DNA of 64,000 nt from Allacma fusca (taxonomy: Eukaryota > Arthropoda > Collembola > Symphypleona > Sminthuridae): contig OX359245.1 in assembly GCA_947179485.1 (NCBI GenBank), positions 60,065,067-60,129,066 on the forward strand. Reading direction: 5' to 3'. Shown piece after piece: positions 34,488-46,520 of this stretch (positions are counted from its first letter, which is position 1; each line of letters begins with the position of its first letter). Both the position numbers and the translations under genes were made by a program. Under the pieces are notes generated by a model, which saw only the letters and a program-made list of their open reading frames with translations, did not search any database and had not been told where the DNA came from.

Positions 34488-36882
34488 TGCTCCGCATGGG
34501 TACTTCAAATTCGTACCCGTATCCGTATACGAAGTACTGTTATTGGAATATTTTGTATTCATGCGCCTATACCCGTACCCGAGTATCTGGGTACACAATT
34601 TTTATATTTACCCCTATCAGCAATGCAATCTGAAATCATGTACATGTGCCCGCATTGTGCCCATACCCGAAAAGTTCTCAAAATGTGTACTCACACTCGG
34701 GTTTATCAGTTTAAAGTACTCGTACCCAGATACATTAAGCAGATTTGTTTGTGTATTAATGCATAACACCTTAGTGTGTAATTTTTGGCTAACTAGAATT
34801 TAAACTAGTATTAGATATTACATATTTTCCTTGACGAATAGTAAAAATTGAAATGTCTATCAGAAAATACGATTACCTTGCAGAAAGATCAAAACATTAC
34901 CCACAGAAGTGTATTAAATTCAAATATAAAATGGATTAAGTGAAGATATTTAAAGCAAATAGAATTTACTACACAGTATCACATTTTTATGTATATCACA
35001 TGGATAAGCATTTCCAAGTTGCAAAAACTTTCCGTCATCCACCTGTAGAAGGAGTAGAGGATAAATAGATATTGCAATCCCGAATGTTTTACACATATAC
35101 ATATAAAAACATTTGTCATGGCATTTTGGTTGAAAGAATACATTTTAGGGTGTATTTTTAGTGTTTTGTTAAAAGTTCAAAACTAAAAAACATTCTGTTG
35201 TACCTATGTATTTGTAAAATTTCCCAGCCTCTCAGCGAGCAATGAAATAGGTCCCTATGCTAATAAAAGTGGATACAATAAGACACAAATGTCACTATTT
35301 TAAAAACAATTCTGTGAAGCAAAATTAGTATATATTTAAGGAAAATATTAAATCAAGTCTACTTCTTGACAGCTCTGTTGTTTCGAACTACGAGCATTGA
35401 ATTAGTTTTTAAAAATCCGTAAGAAACTGCTAACATGTAGGAACGTCAGATATTTCAATCTTTTCATTGTTTGAAGGCTGATGGGCGGAGCGTTTTATGG
35501 CATTCAGCCCTTATTGTCAGAGTTTTCGAATAAAAGACGGTAAAAAATTGCTCGGAGATTGGTACAGCTGTGCATATAATTTATTCAGCAAACCAAAATT
35601 TATCCACGTTTTAATGCCATTTCTACAATTTTGCAATAAATTAAAGCTCGAAATGAAGAAGGCAGGCTTTTAAGGAAGGCCGAAGGAAGAGTAAATTAAT
35701 TTAAAAATTGAAGGGGAGCTGTTGAAAGGCAAACAATTTTAGTGGCTTCATGTACTGGTAGGAAGAAGCACGGCAATTAAAAGTGCTCTTTGATGGCAGG
35801 GAAAAACGGAATCTCTGATTCAGTGACAAAATACATTATTGGAAAGATCGTTAGTACAAACCTTTGGTGAATCCTTTTCTCCACTTCCATTTTGCTTTTA
35901 TCATTTCTCCCGTGTTTATTTAAATATACAGTCAAGCATCCAGGCCCAGACCCAATCAGAATTATTCTAATATTAACGAATAATATGTTAACCTTACTAT
36001 ACACATGCAATGTATCTACACCATAATATTTCACAAATACATTGGCAGCACGTGACATTTCTCAATCATTGTTTTTACTTGTAAACAAACATCATTTACA
36101 TTCGTGCATTGCATTCCTACCAAAAATGGCTCCGAAAAGGAAGATCCTTTCCTGAAGCCAACAGCTGATTAAGTTATTTTGGGTAACAAAAAAGGGAAGA
36201 AGCAATTTCAAGTTGATATATGTAAGAGATACGCTACCAATAAGCTTACGCGTTTTAGAAGACCTGGCAGGACAGCGAAAGATTCAAGCCATAAAACAAA
36301 CTGCTTTGACAGATTCGTTTGATTTAATTATTACTCATGAAGTATTTTTTTAAATTTTGCAAACCCCAGTTCCATAATAACGCATTCAGCAACTAATTAT
36401 GCATATTCCTAGTAGTCAATTAGTTGACTACTCAGTAGTCAACGTTCTCTATAGTCAACTCTTATATGCGGTCCCCTACGATGTGACTATAAAGAGGTTT
36501 TACTGTGCTTCCTGAAACATGTTTCAGGAAGAGCAAATATTTTAGCTACATAGTAATACACGCACTCCAGATAGTACAATTAAAACGGTATATTAACAAT
36601 CAACCATGTATACTCAAAAACTGCTAAAAACGACAGACGTTGCCAACATAAGGGCAGGATGTCACAAAATTCATCAAAATGTCTCAATTCTCAACCTATT
36701 CAAATACTCAGGTACAATGGTTGTGGGTACGAGTAAATGATCTCGTGATACTCGAACCCGGCGGGTATACATCCATTTGCAAATCATTACACCCATACCC
36801 GAAATTTTAAGCCGATTAATGAATTAATACCTACCTTGTACCCGTACCTGTTTAACCGAGTAATATCCATGTCCAGCACTGA
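34488..36882. mobile_element. Candidate decayed hAT-like element with gtaccc-rich ends
   Basis: Both ends (34490-34740 and 36710-36860) are dense in gggtac/gtaccc words. The right end reads ccatgtccagcactg, and the left end has a poor inverse (atgctccgcatggg). Ends of the CAGTGCTGGACATGG type are common in arthropod hAT elements. The target duplication is not recognisable. No coding sequence is visible inside, and the minus-strand frame at 35777-36058 is not credible. Confidence 0.3.
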
Positions 36883-37395
36883 TACGTAATTATTATTTAA
36901 AACCTTCTTTAATGTTTATGCTATTAGTAATTATTAGTAATTATTACAAGTATTTTATATATTATTCTTTATTCTTATTACGCTGAATAAACTTTTTTGT
37001 TCGTCAGAATTATATTCTGATTCAATTAATATTGTTTCTTAATCATGAACTAAAATTATTTTAATCACTAAAAAATAATGCAATACTAGCAATTCATTAA
37101 GTTAATTAAGCCATGAGCTTTACTGGATTTCGCTCCTATCGTTTTCAAGATCCATACTCTTTAGTTCTTGATCAACATCAATTCAAATTGAACCCCAACA
37201 CTATTTTGACGAATTTAAATGTTAAGTAAGAATAACTATTAATTTGGCTTCACATTTAAATTGGTTTCAGTGGAATCCATTCTTTATTATAAATAGCAGG
37301 TTTTCAACTCCTAAAACTATTACAGCTAACTTCCTTTCACATTGTAAAAGTTTTTTTTTTACAAAAAACTGAAATATTAATTTATATAAATATTT

Positions 37396-37713
37396 TTAAT
37401 TTATATTGATTTTTGGAATAATTAGTTTCCAAGCCCCACTTACAATTAGTACATAACCCTTATTGGAGTTCCACAAGGGATGTTTACTTTGTTCAATTAT
37501 TAATTCTTTTTTCATTTCCTTTAAAAATGGCATAGGTTCTTTTAAGATGAATTTACAATCTGACCATTTAATCCGATGTTTCAATTTCGTCTTAGGTATA
37601 TTGTTAGCTACAGCAGATTTCGTGTACTCATTCTTTTCTACATGGGATTTGTGTACAATAATTCTGACTGCTAGAAGACGTCCCGTTTCTCCAATATATA
37701 TATATATTAACAT
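37396..37713 (-). pseudogene. Penelope-like element fragment, GIY-YIG endonuclease end
   Basis: A minus-strand frame of about 105 residues begins with IYIYIGETGRLLAVRI followed by a His-rich/basic segment (HKSHVEKNEY) and a downstream E...I...W pattern (ELIIEQSKHPLWNSN). This is the layout of the C-terminal GIY-YIG nuclease of Penelope retroelements, with the Tyr-Ile-Gly and the conserved Arg visible. The reverse transcriptase that should precede it is absent upstream (37714 onward), so it is a 5'-truncated dead copy. Confidence 0.65.
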
Positions 37714-40540
37714 TGAAAATGCTCCAAGTAATTGTAATTATTCCTAACACTGTAAACATTAAATCAACTTCTACAATAATTGTATATTTTTGTAATATAT
37801 ATTTTTTACTGAAACTTAAAAATTACACACCTAGAAACACAGCTTCATTTTGAAATCAAGTTTTTTCCTATGAACTGGATCAGACCCTAAAGGTCATTTT
37901 TGTCTTGTAAAACAATTTTCTAGCGCAATTAAAGTTAATAACTAAGTACTGTTAAGCGCTAATCGGGTTTAGGAATTACAGATAGGAATTATTGTTATTT
38001 TGAACTCATCTATTAGAATGGAAATATGTTATCAAGGGAATAACTGGTAAAAGGTGGGGATTCGTAGTACTGTGGAAAGGTACACTTATTGTGAGTGAGA
38101 GAATTTTGTGAACTGGGGCTATTTATGCCCAAATTATCCATATGTAAATATGCAAAAGATTCACTCAAAGTTATAGTCTTTATTTCTGTAATTATGTGTT
38201 GGGAGTTGTGAGTGCAAACGTTGTCACAAAATTCCACCCTCTCAACCAACCGTCTCAGATGTGTTAATCGTCAACAAGCGTTCCCTTCCCAGCTCTCGAT
38301 CTCGTCTCTGGGATGTCATCCCGAGTGTGAGACTGTCGTTCTCGTCTATACAGAGCAGGGCGCTTAGTGTCCCCCTCCGAGACAATTTCATGAGTCAACA
38401 ACATTTACATAGTAACAAGTACATACCTAACAGTTTTTGTATGTCATCATAACAAAGCATATATGTACTTTAATGGTAATATCATACGCAAAATATGTTT
38501 AAATATCGGCTACCAGTGCTCAAGTATTTACTTGAAGTTACAGTGATGTATGTACATTAATTGAGACAATTGAACTGAGTTAGATTTAACGTTCAAGCAA
38601 AAACAAAATGTCGTCACGTGCGAAAATTCCATTCGCGAAGTAAAATTTAAACTTCCACGTTTATGACACGTGAATATTGCAAAAAACCTAATACGGCAAT
38701 AAGTATATGGTCAATGACGATTAATTTTATGTCAAAAATCATCGGTGTTCAAATAGTTTTCAGAACTTGTTATTCTGACATGGAGAGAGTATACAAGCTC
38801 GAATAAAAGTAAAACAAACTAAGGAAAAGAGTTGCTTCTGTATGCCTGTAAATCATAGGGCCAGTAAAAATTATTAAGCAAGCTTAGTTACATTAAATTG
38901 TCCTGATTTTTCAAATTCAAGGAAAATAAATTTGCATTGCTGTAAATAGCAGAATCAAAAGCAAACCAAACTTGGCTTGTCCCTGTCTTTAATATATACA
39001 TTGAAAGTTGAGTGGAAAAGTTTCTCAAGGATATACTCATGCATCATGTTCTTATGGGGAAGATGCTCGCTAACAATTAGCCATGCGGTCTGATCCACAA
39101 TTTATGAAACTGGTCTATTCCAAAGGACAGACGCGACCAAAGACCATGGTCCAGAAAACTATACTAAAGAGTAATTAAATCATCAAGTTTTATCAAGTGA
39201 AATTTTGATTTTATCCCTAAAACCTACAAGTTTTATCGTTACATATGATTTTGTGAATCCCTAAAGTTTTCATTTTGCGAAAGATAAGAATCATGGTTCC
39301 TTGGTCTGGTCTGGTTCTGATACTGGACCAATTGAATCTGGTCTGGTCCAACACTTGGGCCAGACCGGACATGACGGTAATAATTATTTTCTGTCATGTA
39401 TGTAATTATATTTTAAACATATGTAATTAATTAATAACATATAATTATTTATAATAATTACACATCATAAATGGTCCGGACCAGACCATTGGCATCCCTA
39501 CCCCAAAGTCTTCCTTACATGTACAAACTGCTTCGTACCTGTCAATACTTCCATTAATTTTCTAATGTACGTACATACATACGCAAGCTTCAGCACCTCA
39601 AACTTGTATTCCATTCTTTAATTCTCACAAGTGTTGTAAACGGGGAATGTGATGGAAGTCGGAGAATTCCGACGTAGATGGATAACCTTGGGGGATAAAG
39701 TTTTACTTTATGTAATTACGTTATGTGCATCACTAAATATAATTAATTACATATTTGCTCTCATGATGGGATTCACTGAACCCAATTAGATTTTACGATT
39801 TCAAACTTGAATATAGTGACGCTATGCCGCTTACAGTATGCACCTTGCTTTATTTTTCTACTAATAGTTCACTCTATATCTCCCTTTTACGTATAATTAT
39901 CCTTGCTACATCATTATTATTAGGAAGTGATAGGTTGTAATTACATATCCCTTGTATTCCTTCACGCTTGTTATCTTTGTTGTGCCATAATGAGTTCATC
40001 CTGTGTTTAGCCTTCTCACACTAACAATTACTTAAAATTACTTCATTATAATGGTACTTAACCCTTGCTGTAGGATGTAGCAAATATGTTGGTCTTTATG
40101 ATGAATTCTTTCTTATCTGTGATTGAAATTCCGGACCGACTGAAGGGCTTGTTTTGTGTCTCCAGGGAAAAGTTACTATCGATGGAGAAATTTAATGATG
40201 GCCATTTCAAGATGAAAGTAAGTTAGTAAAGCGAAGTGAAGTATTGTTGAGCACAGGCATTCCTTCCCTTATGACAGGAATTTCCTTCTAATTATTCAAG
40301 GATTCCTTATATAAGCATATATGTATGTATCTCTTTACCTACTACTTTAATTTTATAATAATTCATAATGTAATTACATAATTACATATGTATATGTAGT
40401 ACTATTAGACTACTAGTATCATTTAAAAAGCAGAAGCGTATAACTTTTGTGTTAGTTACAGTATATGTTTAAACACGTGTTCTTGGGTAGAGCCCGTGTT
40501 GTTTTCAAGGTTTCACAACATACATGTCAATCTACATATG
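37714..40540. other. Non-coding intergenic region
   Basis: No gene is supported. Around 39295-39500 there are inverted ggtctggtcc/ggaccagacc words similar to those inside the hAT element at 14027-15155, probably another small transposon remnant. The rest is AT-rich with short tacata-type microsatellites. Confidence 0.4.
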
Positions 40541-43424
40541 TACAGTTCTCAAGCATTGTTTTGTCATTGTCCACTGTCAGTGTCAGCCCGAATAGATTAC
40601 AAAACTGGAAAGTCCACGTGTACTTCGGGTTAATAAAATCCCAGTGAGTATGTACATTCCATAAGTATTTCAATGCGGCCTTAATCTTTAGAGTACACTT
40701 ATATTCACAATTAAATAGAAATCGTCAAGAGATTGTTCTGTGTATGCAAGATATAAACATATTTGCACGTGTGTAGTATGTGTTCTTTCGTCAGTAAGGG
40801 AATGGTGGATTCATTAATTATAAGTATAAAATTTTATAAATTAGTCAGTTCAAATTTTGTCATGGGAAATATTGACAGCGATATGATAAATCCGAGAATC
40901 TTAAGAACCTGTCAGGGTGTATAAAATACGTTTTAAAATTTTTCTAATAAAATCCCTGTCCAAAAAGTGGGATACAGTGTGAAATTTCTGTCCTGTCTGG
41001 GCGTCGAAATAACTGTTGTAAATACATTTGATAAAGTTCCAGGGGCAAATAAAGCTGTATGACATATATTAGTATCAAAAAGAAATAAAACTTTCCAAGG
41101 GATGGGTTCCGAAAGCATTTCAGATCCTTGAATTGTTCACAAAAAATGTGTACAATTATAACATATGTATGTAATTATATGGCTCTGAATAGTTTTATAA
41201 TTAATATTTCAGTGCCAATGTGCATCTGCCGTATACACTCCTGTGGATGGGGGTGTATGTGAATTTCTAACTTTGAAACTCAACAGTTCTCAAGCAGATT
41301 TTCCTATTGATTTTCTGATATGATATTAACGCCGGAATTATTCCAAGACTTGCAATAAAATTAAGTTCCCTCCATTTAAAATATAATTCCTTTGTCAATT
41401 CATCCTCAATTAGCTCATCTGTTTACTGGAAATCAAGTCCTGGTAGGTGAAATTAATTTTCTTTGCTTTGCAATACGTACATAATTTTTCGTGTTTATTA
41501 AGGGCGAAGTGAAACATAGTTCCTTCAATGGATGTCCTATTGCTGGGTTATTATTGCAATGTTCAATGTGGCCATCCTTATTAGTAAAGAGCACTTTAGG
41601 TCCGTTTATTTAAAGTTCCGCGCGTTCACAGTTAAATGGCCTCACACAACGCCCAAAAGGTGGCATGCCAAGCAGTTCTTAGTATTAACGAGCACTACCT
41701 GTCCATTTATTTAAAGCGCAACTCTTATTATAAGCGCGCACGATTTAGGCATACACTAAGTCTCTACGACAGGGCTTGATTCGTAATTCGTTTAGCTTTT
41801 AATTTCTACACTCACACTAAAGCCTCTCCAATTGAGTCAAGTCCCTTTGAATCACAGGGTTTTTACTGTAGCTCTTTGATATTCATTGAAAAAGTGTGTA
41901 TGGAATATTTAACTAAATATAACACGTAGCAATCATTGAGATACATATCAAGGGACACATAGTACTAGCCCTTGCAAACGAAAAATATCAAGCACAAATG
42001 CTAAGTATTGGACCTCCCGGTTTACGTGTACGTATTTGTACCTGAGTATACATACATATGTGAGCCAATTAATTTCCTGAGGAAAAACGGATGACACTAT
42101 AACTTCCAAAAACGATTTATGAAGTCATCGATGTCAATGAAAAAAAAATAGAAATGTGATGTTATCACGGGTTGGGCAGTTATAACAAAGCACACACAAA
42201 TATCGAATCCAATAAGACATACATATATGCAACGGGGACTTCGCCTCTGAAAGCACAGCTGTTGCCTTTCTGGTCTCACAATGAAGATACAACATGTGGA
42301 TTGGCTTTTGAGTTGAATCAGATTTGTACATATGTATAAAGTAGTATGTATGTATGTCTTTTGCAGCAATAGAAATGGATCTTCTTAAAAGAACAAAATA
42401 TATATGCCGAAAAATAAATATATAATATATATATACATATACATATAGAATATGCCGTATAGACACGTGTGGATGTACGTGTATGTGAGTATCCAACTTT
42501 GCAACTCAAAAGTTCTCAGACAGGTTTTCCCGTTCTGATTTTACAAGACTAAAGTTTAAAATAACGTTAATAAGTTCCCTTCATAAAATATATAGATAAT
42601 TGCTTTGTCAATTCATCCTCAATTAGCTCATTATTTTAAAGGAAATAACACTATGGCAGGTGGAATTAATTTGCTTTGCTTTCCAGTATGCATGACAAAA
42701 ATCGGGTTTATTAGGGGCAAAGAGTAACAAAGTTCCTTTCTGTGGATAGCGAAAAATACAACACAAATGAAAGCTAACCGGCGTATATTTTTCAGATATA
42801 TTTAAATATAGAATAATTATCTTTCGACCAGCACTTGAACTCAAAGATTAAGTACATTTTTGGACATTTGATTCTAATTAAATTTTGTAGCAAATATCAT
42901 TATACATAGACGTGCTTAATTTTTTAAAATTTCCTATATTTGTAGTTAGCGGGACCATTGTACTTGTTTTTTATATATATTCATTGGAAAAGTGTGAATG
43001 TAATATTTATTTAATTTTAGAGCGTATGTAGCTGTCATTGAGGTATATGTTTATAACGGGACACATGACACATATGGTACTAGCCCTTGCAAACGAAAAA
43101 TATTAAACACAAATGCTGAGTGTTAGACCTCCCGGTTTACGTGTAATTACGTATTTGCCTCTAATTATACATATACCAGCCAATTAATTTCCAGAGGACA
43201 AAAGATTAACCCGATAACTTCCAAAAACGAAGATTTATGAAGTTCCTAATGTCAATGAAAAAAATATAGAAATTTGATGTTACCACGGGTGGTGCAGTTA
43301 TAATAAAGCATACACAAATATTGGATACAACAAAACATATCCAACCGGGATTTCGCCTCTGAAAGCACAGCTGTTGGCTTTCTGGCCTTCCATATGTAGT
43401 AGTTATTCTAGGTATGTATTATAT
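40541..43424. repeat. Duplicated block B, left part, internally duplicated
   Basis: This matches block A (4133-7345), but parts occur twice, once in about 40541-42300 and again in 42310-43400. For example, the tatgccgtatagacacgtgt words, 'caattcatcctcaattagctcat' (41397 and 42610) and the 'gacctcccggttta' segment each appear twice. Non-coding. Copies of the cttttgcagcaatagaaat stretch make recurrent minus-strand frames that are not genes. Confidence 0.65.
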
Positions 43425-44639
43425 CGTCGGTGAAACTTCCTAACCGGCTAAAATAAAAAATGCTTAGAATACAGACCGGCTATTTAGCGCTGTCGCTCAA
43501 TACTCACAACAGCCATAATTCCCCCATTTCCCTTAACTTGACCACACCTTCCGCTCCCCTTACACTAATCTCCACGTACGTACTACCATACGTACTACAT
43601 CTACACTCTCCATCCCATTATTTCCCCTCCACCTCCAGTCCACGTCCTTTCCCCTCCATTTCCACACCACTTAACCTCCACCTCACATTATATTACACTC
43701 CCCACCACTTACCCTCCGCTTACCCCTCAATTACATTCCCCTCCACTTGCCCTTCAATTACATTCCCCTCCACTTCCCGTCCGCTTACCCTTCAATTACA
43801 TTCCCCTCCACTTTCCCTCCACTTTCTTTCCATTTTCCCTCAACTTCCCTCCACTTTCCCTCCACTTCCCCTTCAATTATATACCCCTCCACTTAACCTA
43901 CAATTACATACCCCTCCACTTTCCCCCCACTCAACCTACAATTACATACCCTCCACTTTCCCTCCACTTCCCCTTCATTTAAATACTGAGAGGAGAAGTT
44001 GAGGGGAAGTGGAGGGGTTGAGTATTTAAAGGGGAAGTGGAGGGAAAGTGGAGAAAAAGTGGTGGGGTTATGTATTTGAAATGGAGTGGAGGGTAAGTGG
44101 AGGGGTTGAGTATTTAAAGGGGAAGTGGAGGGAAAGTGGAGGAAAAGTGGTGGGGTTATGTATTTGAAATGGAAGTGGAGGGTAAGTGGAGGGGTTGAGC
44201 ATTTAAAGGGGAAGTGGAGGGAAAGGGGAGGAAAAGTGGTGGGGTTATGTATTTGAAATGGATGTGGAGGGAAAGTGGTGGGGTTATGTATTTGAAATGG
44301 AAGTGGTAAGAAAGTGGAGGGGTTGAGTATTTGAAGGGGAGGTGGAGGGGTTGAGTATTTGAAGGGGAAGTGGAGGGGTTGAGTATTTGAAGGGGAAGTG
44401 GAGGGGAAGAGGAGGCGAAGTGGAGGGTAGTGGAGGGAAGTTAAGGGTAGTGGTTTCGAAGTGGACTGGAAGTGGAGGGGAATTGTGGGATAGTGGAGGT
44501 AAACTCCACTCCACTTACATGATACACTGCAAAGGGGAATTATGGCCGGGTTTCACTTTAGAGTTTCTTGCGGAAGCGCTATAGCCGGTTTTCATTTTAG
44601 TCATTTTAAATTATAGCCGGTTAGGAAGTTTGGCCGACG
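43425..44639. mobile_element. 1.2-kb TIR element made of a strand-switching purine/pyrimidine minisatellite
   Basis: The ends cgtcggtgaaacttcctaac (43425) and the inverse gttaggaagtttggccgacg (ending 44639) form a TIR of about 30 bp including ccggcta. It is flanked by atat on both sides (or by a TA duplication if the ends start one base further out). Block A has the uninterrupted site (attatatacag near 15215). The left half is pyrimidine-rich (ccctccacttcc) and the right half purine-rich (ggaagtggaggg), switching near 43985. The 180-codon Ser/Pro/Thr frame at 43460 is a by-product of the repeat. Confidence 0.8.
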
Positions 44640-45336
44640 ATATACAGAACACTAATTATTCTGAATAAAATAGACACATTTTTATTACTATAATTATATA
44701 TAAATATGTACATATAAGTGTTTATGTATAAATATAATATAATCTGAACATTTTACCTGCAGCTCTCATTGCTAAAGCCGAGTTGGAATAAGTTGATACA
44801 AAAGGCTTGAATTTAAGTACAAAACATTTCATAAATTAGTTGTAGAACAATACCCGTCTAAAACTCTTGATATTGTGAAAAGGACACTCATCCAAGTATT
44901 TTCAGTTACATACTTTGCGTTATACCCCAAATTAGTTTGTTTCAAAAGCGCTATAGTAAATTTCTATGAAACATTACAGAATATATTTGACAAGCTTTTG
45001 AAATTAAAATTACCTACAAAAAACAGGTGAGAAGTGTCAACTGAACACACGACAATTAATTATATTTTTAGTACTAATTTCAAGACTTGCAGCCAATATA
45101 AAATTAAAATTCAATTAATTATTTATAAAGGTTACGTTTTTAAAGTTACTTTATTTTTAGGTGGATTTTAAGAAATAATTTTGTGCAGCTGTTCAAAATT
45201 ATATTTCCCATAAATTTTGCCAGTTAATTAAAAACTGAATTTTGGAATTTTAGCCCTCCGTCACCACGCTTGAGCTGACTTGTGCAATTATCTAGATACA
45301 ATATTTGGAGTGCGGTTGTTCCATGTGCGTCCGATA
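44640..45336. repeat. 5' flank of mpaB-like copy B
   Basis: Collinear with 15215-15975 of block A up to the start codon. No coding sequence. The strongest conservation is in the last 100 bp ('gccctccgt', 'cacgcttgagctgacttgtgca'), which likely includes the shared promoter or leader. Confidence 0.6.
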
Positions 45337-46287
45337 ATGCGACTCCCAATATACTGTCTCCTTCTCATAGCTGAAATCTCTCGTGGGGAAAAATGTGCAA
45401 GACACATTGACAAAACTCAGGAAGAATGTTCCACGTTAAGCATCTCCAAAATGGTCTCAGCAGAAGACAATTTAAAACTCAGTGAACATGTGCCCGGAGC
45501 CCCAGAAACAGCACCTCTTTTCCCACCTTGGTTCGATTTGGAACTTGCAAGGACCGGCCAGGAATTTGCTTGCAAATATTTTGCCCAATTGGTCTTCGCT
45601 AATATAATGAGCTTAGTAGGAGGCCTGGCGGATCTTCCGACCCGGCGTGCGATATTTCTGACAAGGAAATCCAACACCCCTGAAAGGGCATTCAAACGAT
45701 ACCTTTCAACTGCACAGCAAGTACACTTGTGGTACCATTCCGACATCCTCGACCCCTCTTGGGCGAAAAGTATCTCAACTGTTCGAGAAATTCACATTTA
45801 CGTGATAAACTATCTAGAATCCCTAAACTCCACAGCTTCGAAATTTAATGTTAATCCTGAAAACAATCTAACTGGTTTCCAGCCTAATGAGAGATTATGG
45901 ACAGCTTTTAAAATGGACATTGCCAAATTAAATTCCGAGGATCAACCTCTTGAGATGGAAGTTAAACAGTACGGCTTGCAAATGGCAATCTGGCCTTTTA
46001 TTGGATTGGCTATTTTGAACCCGGAACCTCTGGGGATTGCAATGCCGAGTGAGGAAAAAGGACTCCAGGGTTTTGTCCATTTATGGTCAGTCATAGGCTA
46101 TGCTTTGGGTACGGACGAGCAAAATATTTACTGCAAAGACGTCTGGACTAAAAATGAATGGCAGGGATGCAAGCATCACTTGAGGGAAATACTTTTGAAA
46201 ACTTTTCTACCCCAACTTATAAACTTGGACTTCGAGGGGCAGATAATGATAGAGTCTATGATAATGGTAATTATTTCATTGACATGA
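45337..46287 (+). CDS. mpaB/rubber-oxygenase-like (DUF2236) protein, copy B, 3' exon lost
   Basis: The ATG at 45337 opens a signal peptide and a frame open to a TGA at 46285, strongly similar to copy A throughout (PPWFD, LARTGQEFACKYF, RKSNTPERAFKRY, VREIH, GFVHLWSVIGYALGT). About seven residues are missing after DQP relative to copy A. The conserved donor gtaatt follows 46266. The matching second exon is ruined: at 46521 its frame meets a TAA at 46536, and a transposon sits at 46597-48008. If not spliced, the product ends after about 317 residues. The open first exon suggests recent loss or a functional truncated form. Confidence 0.65.
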   Translation: MRLPIYCLLLIAEISRGEKCARHIDKTQEECSTLSISKMVSAEDNLKLSEHVPGAPETAPLFPPWFDLELARTGQEFACKYFAQLVFANIMSLVGGLADLPTRRAIFLTRKSNTPERAFKRYLSTAQQVHLWYHSDILDPSWAKSISTVREIHIYVINYLESLNSTASKFNVNPENNLTGFQPNERLWTAFKMDIAKLNSEDQPLEMEVKQYGLQMAIWPFIGLAILNPEPLGIAMPSEEKGLQGFVHLWSVIGYALGTDEQNIYCKDVWTKNEWQGCKHHLREILLKTFLPQLINLDFEGQIMIESMIMVIISLT

Positions 46288-46520
46288 TATAAAATGAACC
46301 AATTCAATTATGAACAATCCCCCCAAAAAATTTAATTGCCTCTATACACGAAGAACAACATTTAGACTGTACTATTACATTTGCCAGAAAGCCATTTGTT
46401 TTTTAAATTCACCCAAATGCAAATGCATTTAAGGAGTTTAATTTTTTTTAATAGGATCCTGTTGTGGAGATAATTCAATGAATTTACACAAATCCGATGT
46501 GTTTTATTTTGGTTTTAAAG

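Noticed and set aside
36405-36460. Short palindrome agtagtcaa/ttgactact
   Set aside because: Likely part of the decayed element at 34.5-36.9 kb. Too short to stand alone.
43460-44002. 180-codon Ser/Pro/Thr-rich frame
   Set aside because: It is a translation of the pyrimidine-rich minisatellite arm of the MITE at 43425-44639 and has no independent support.
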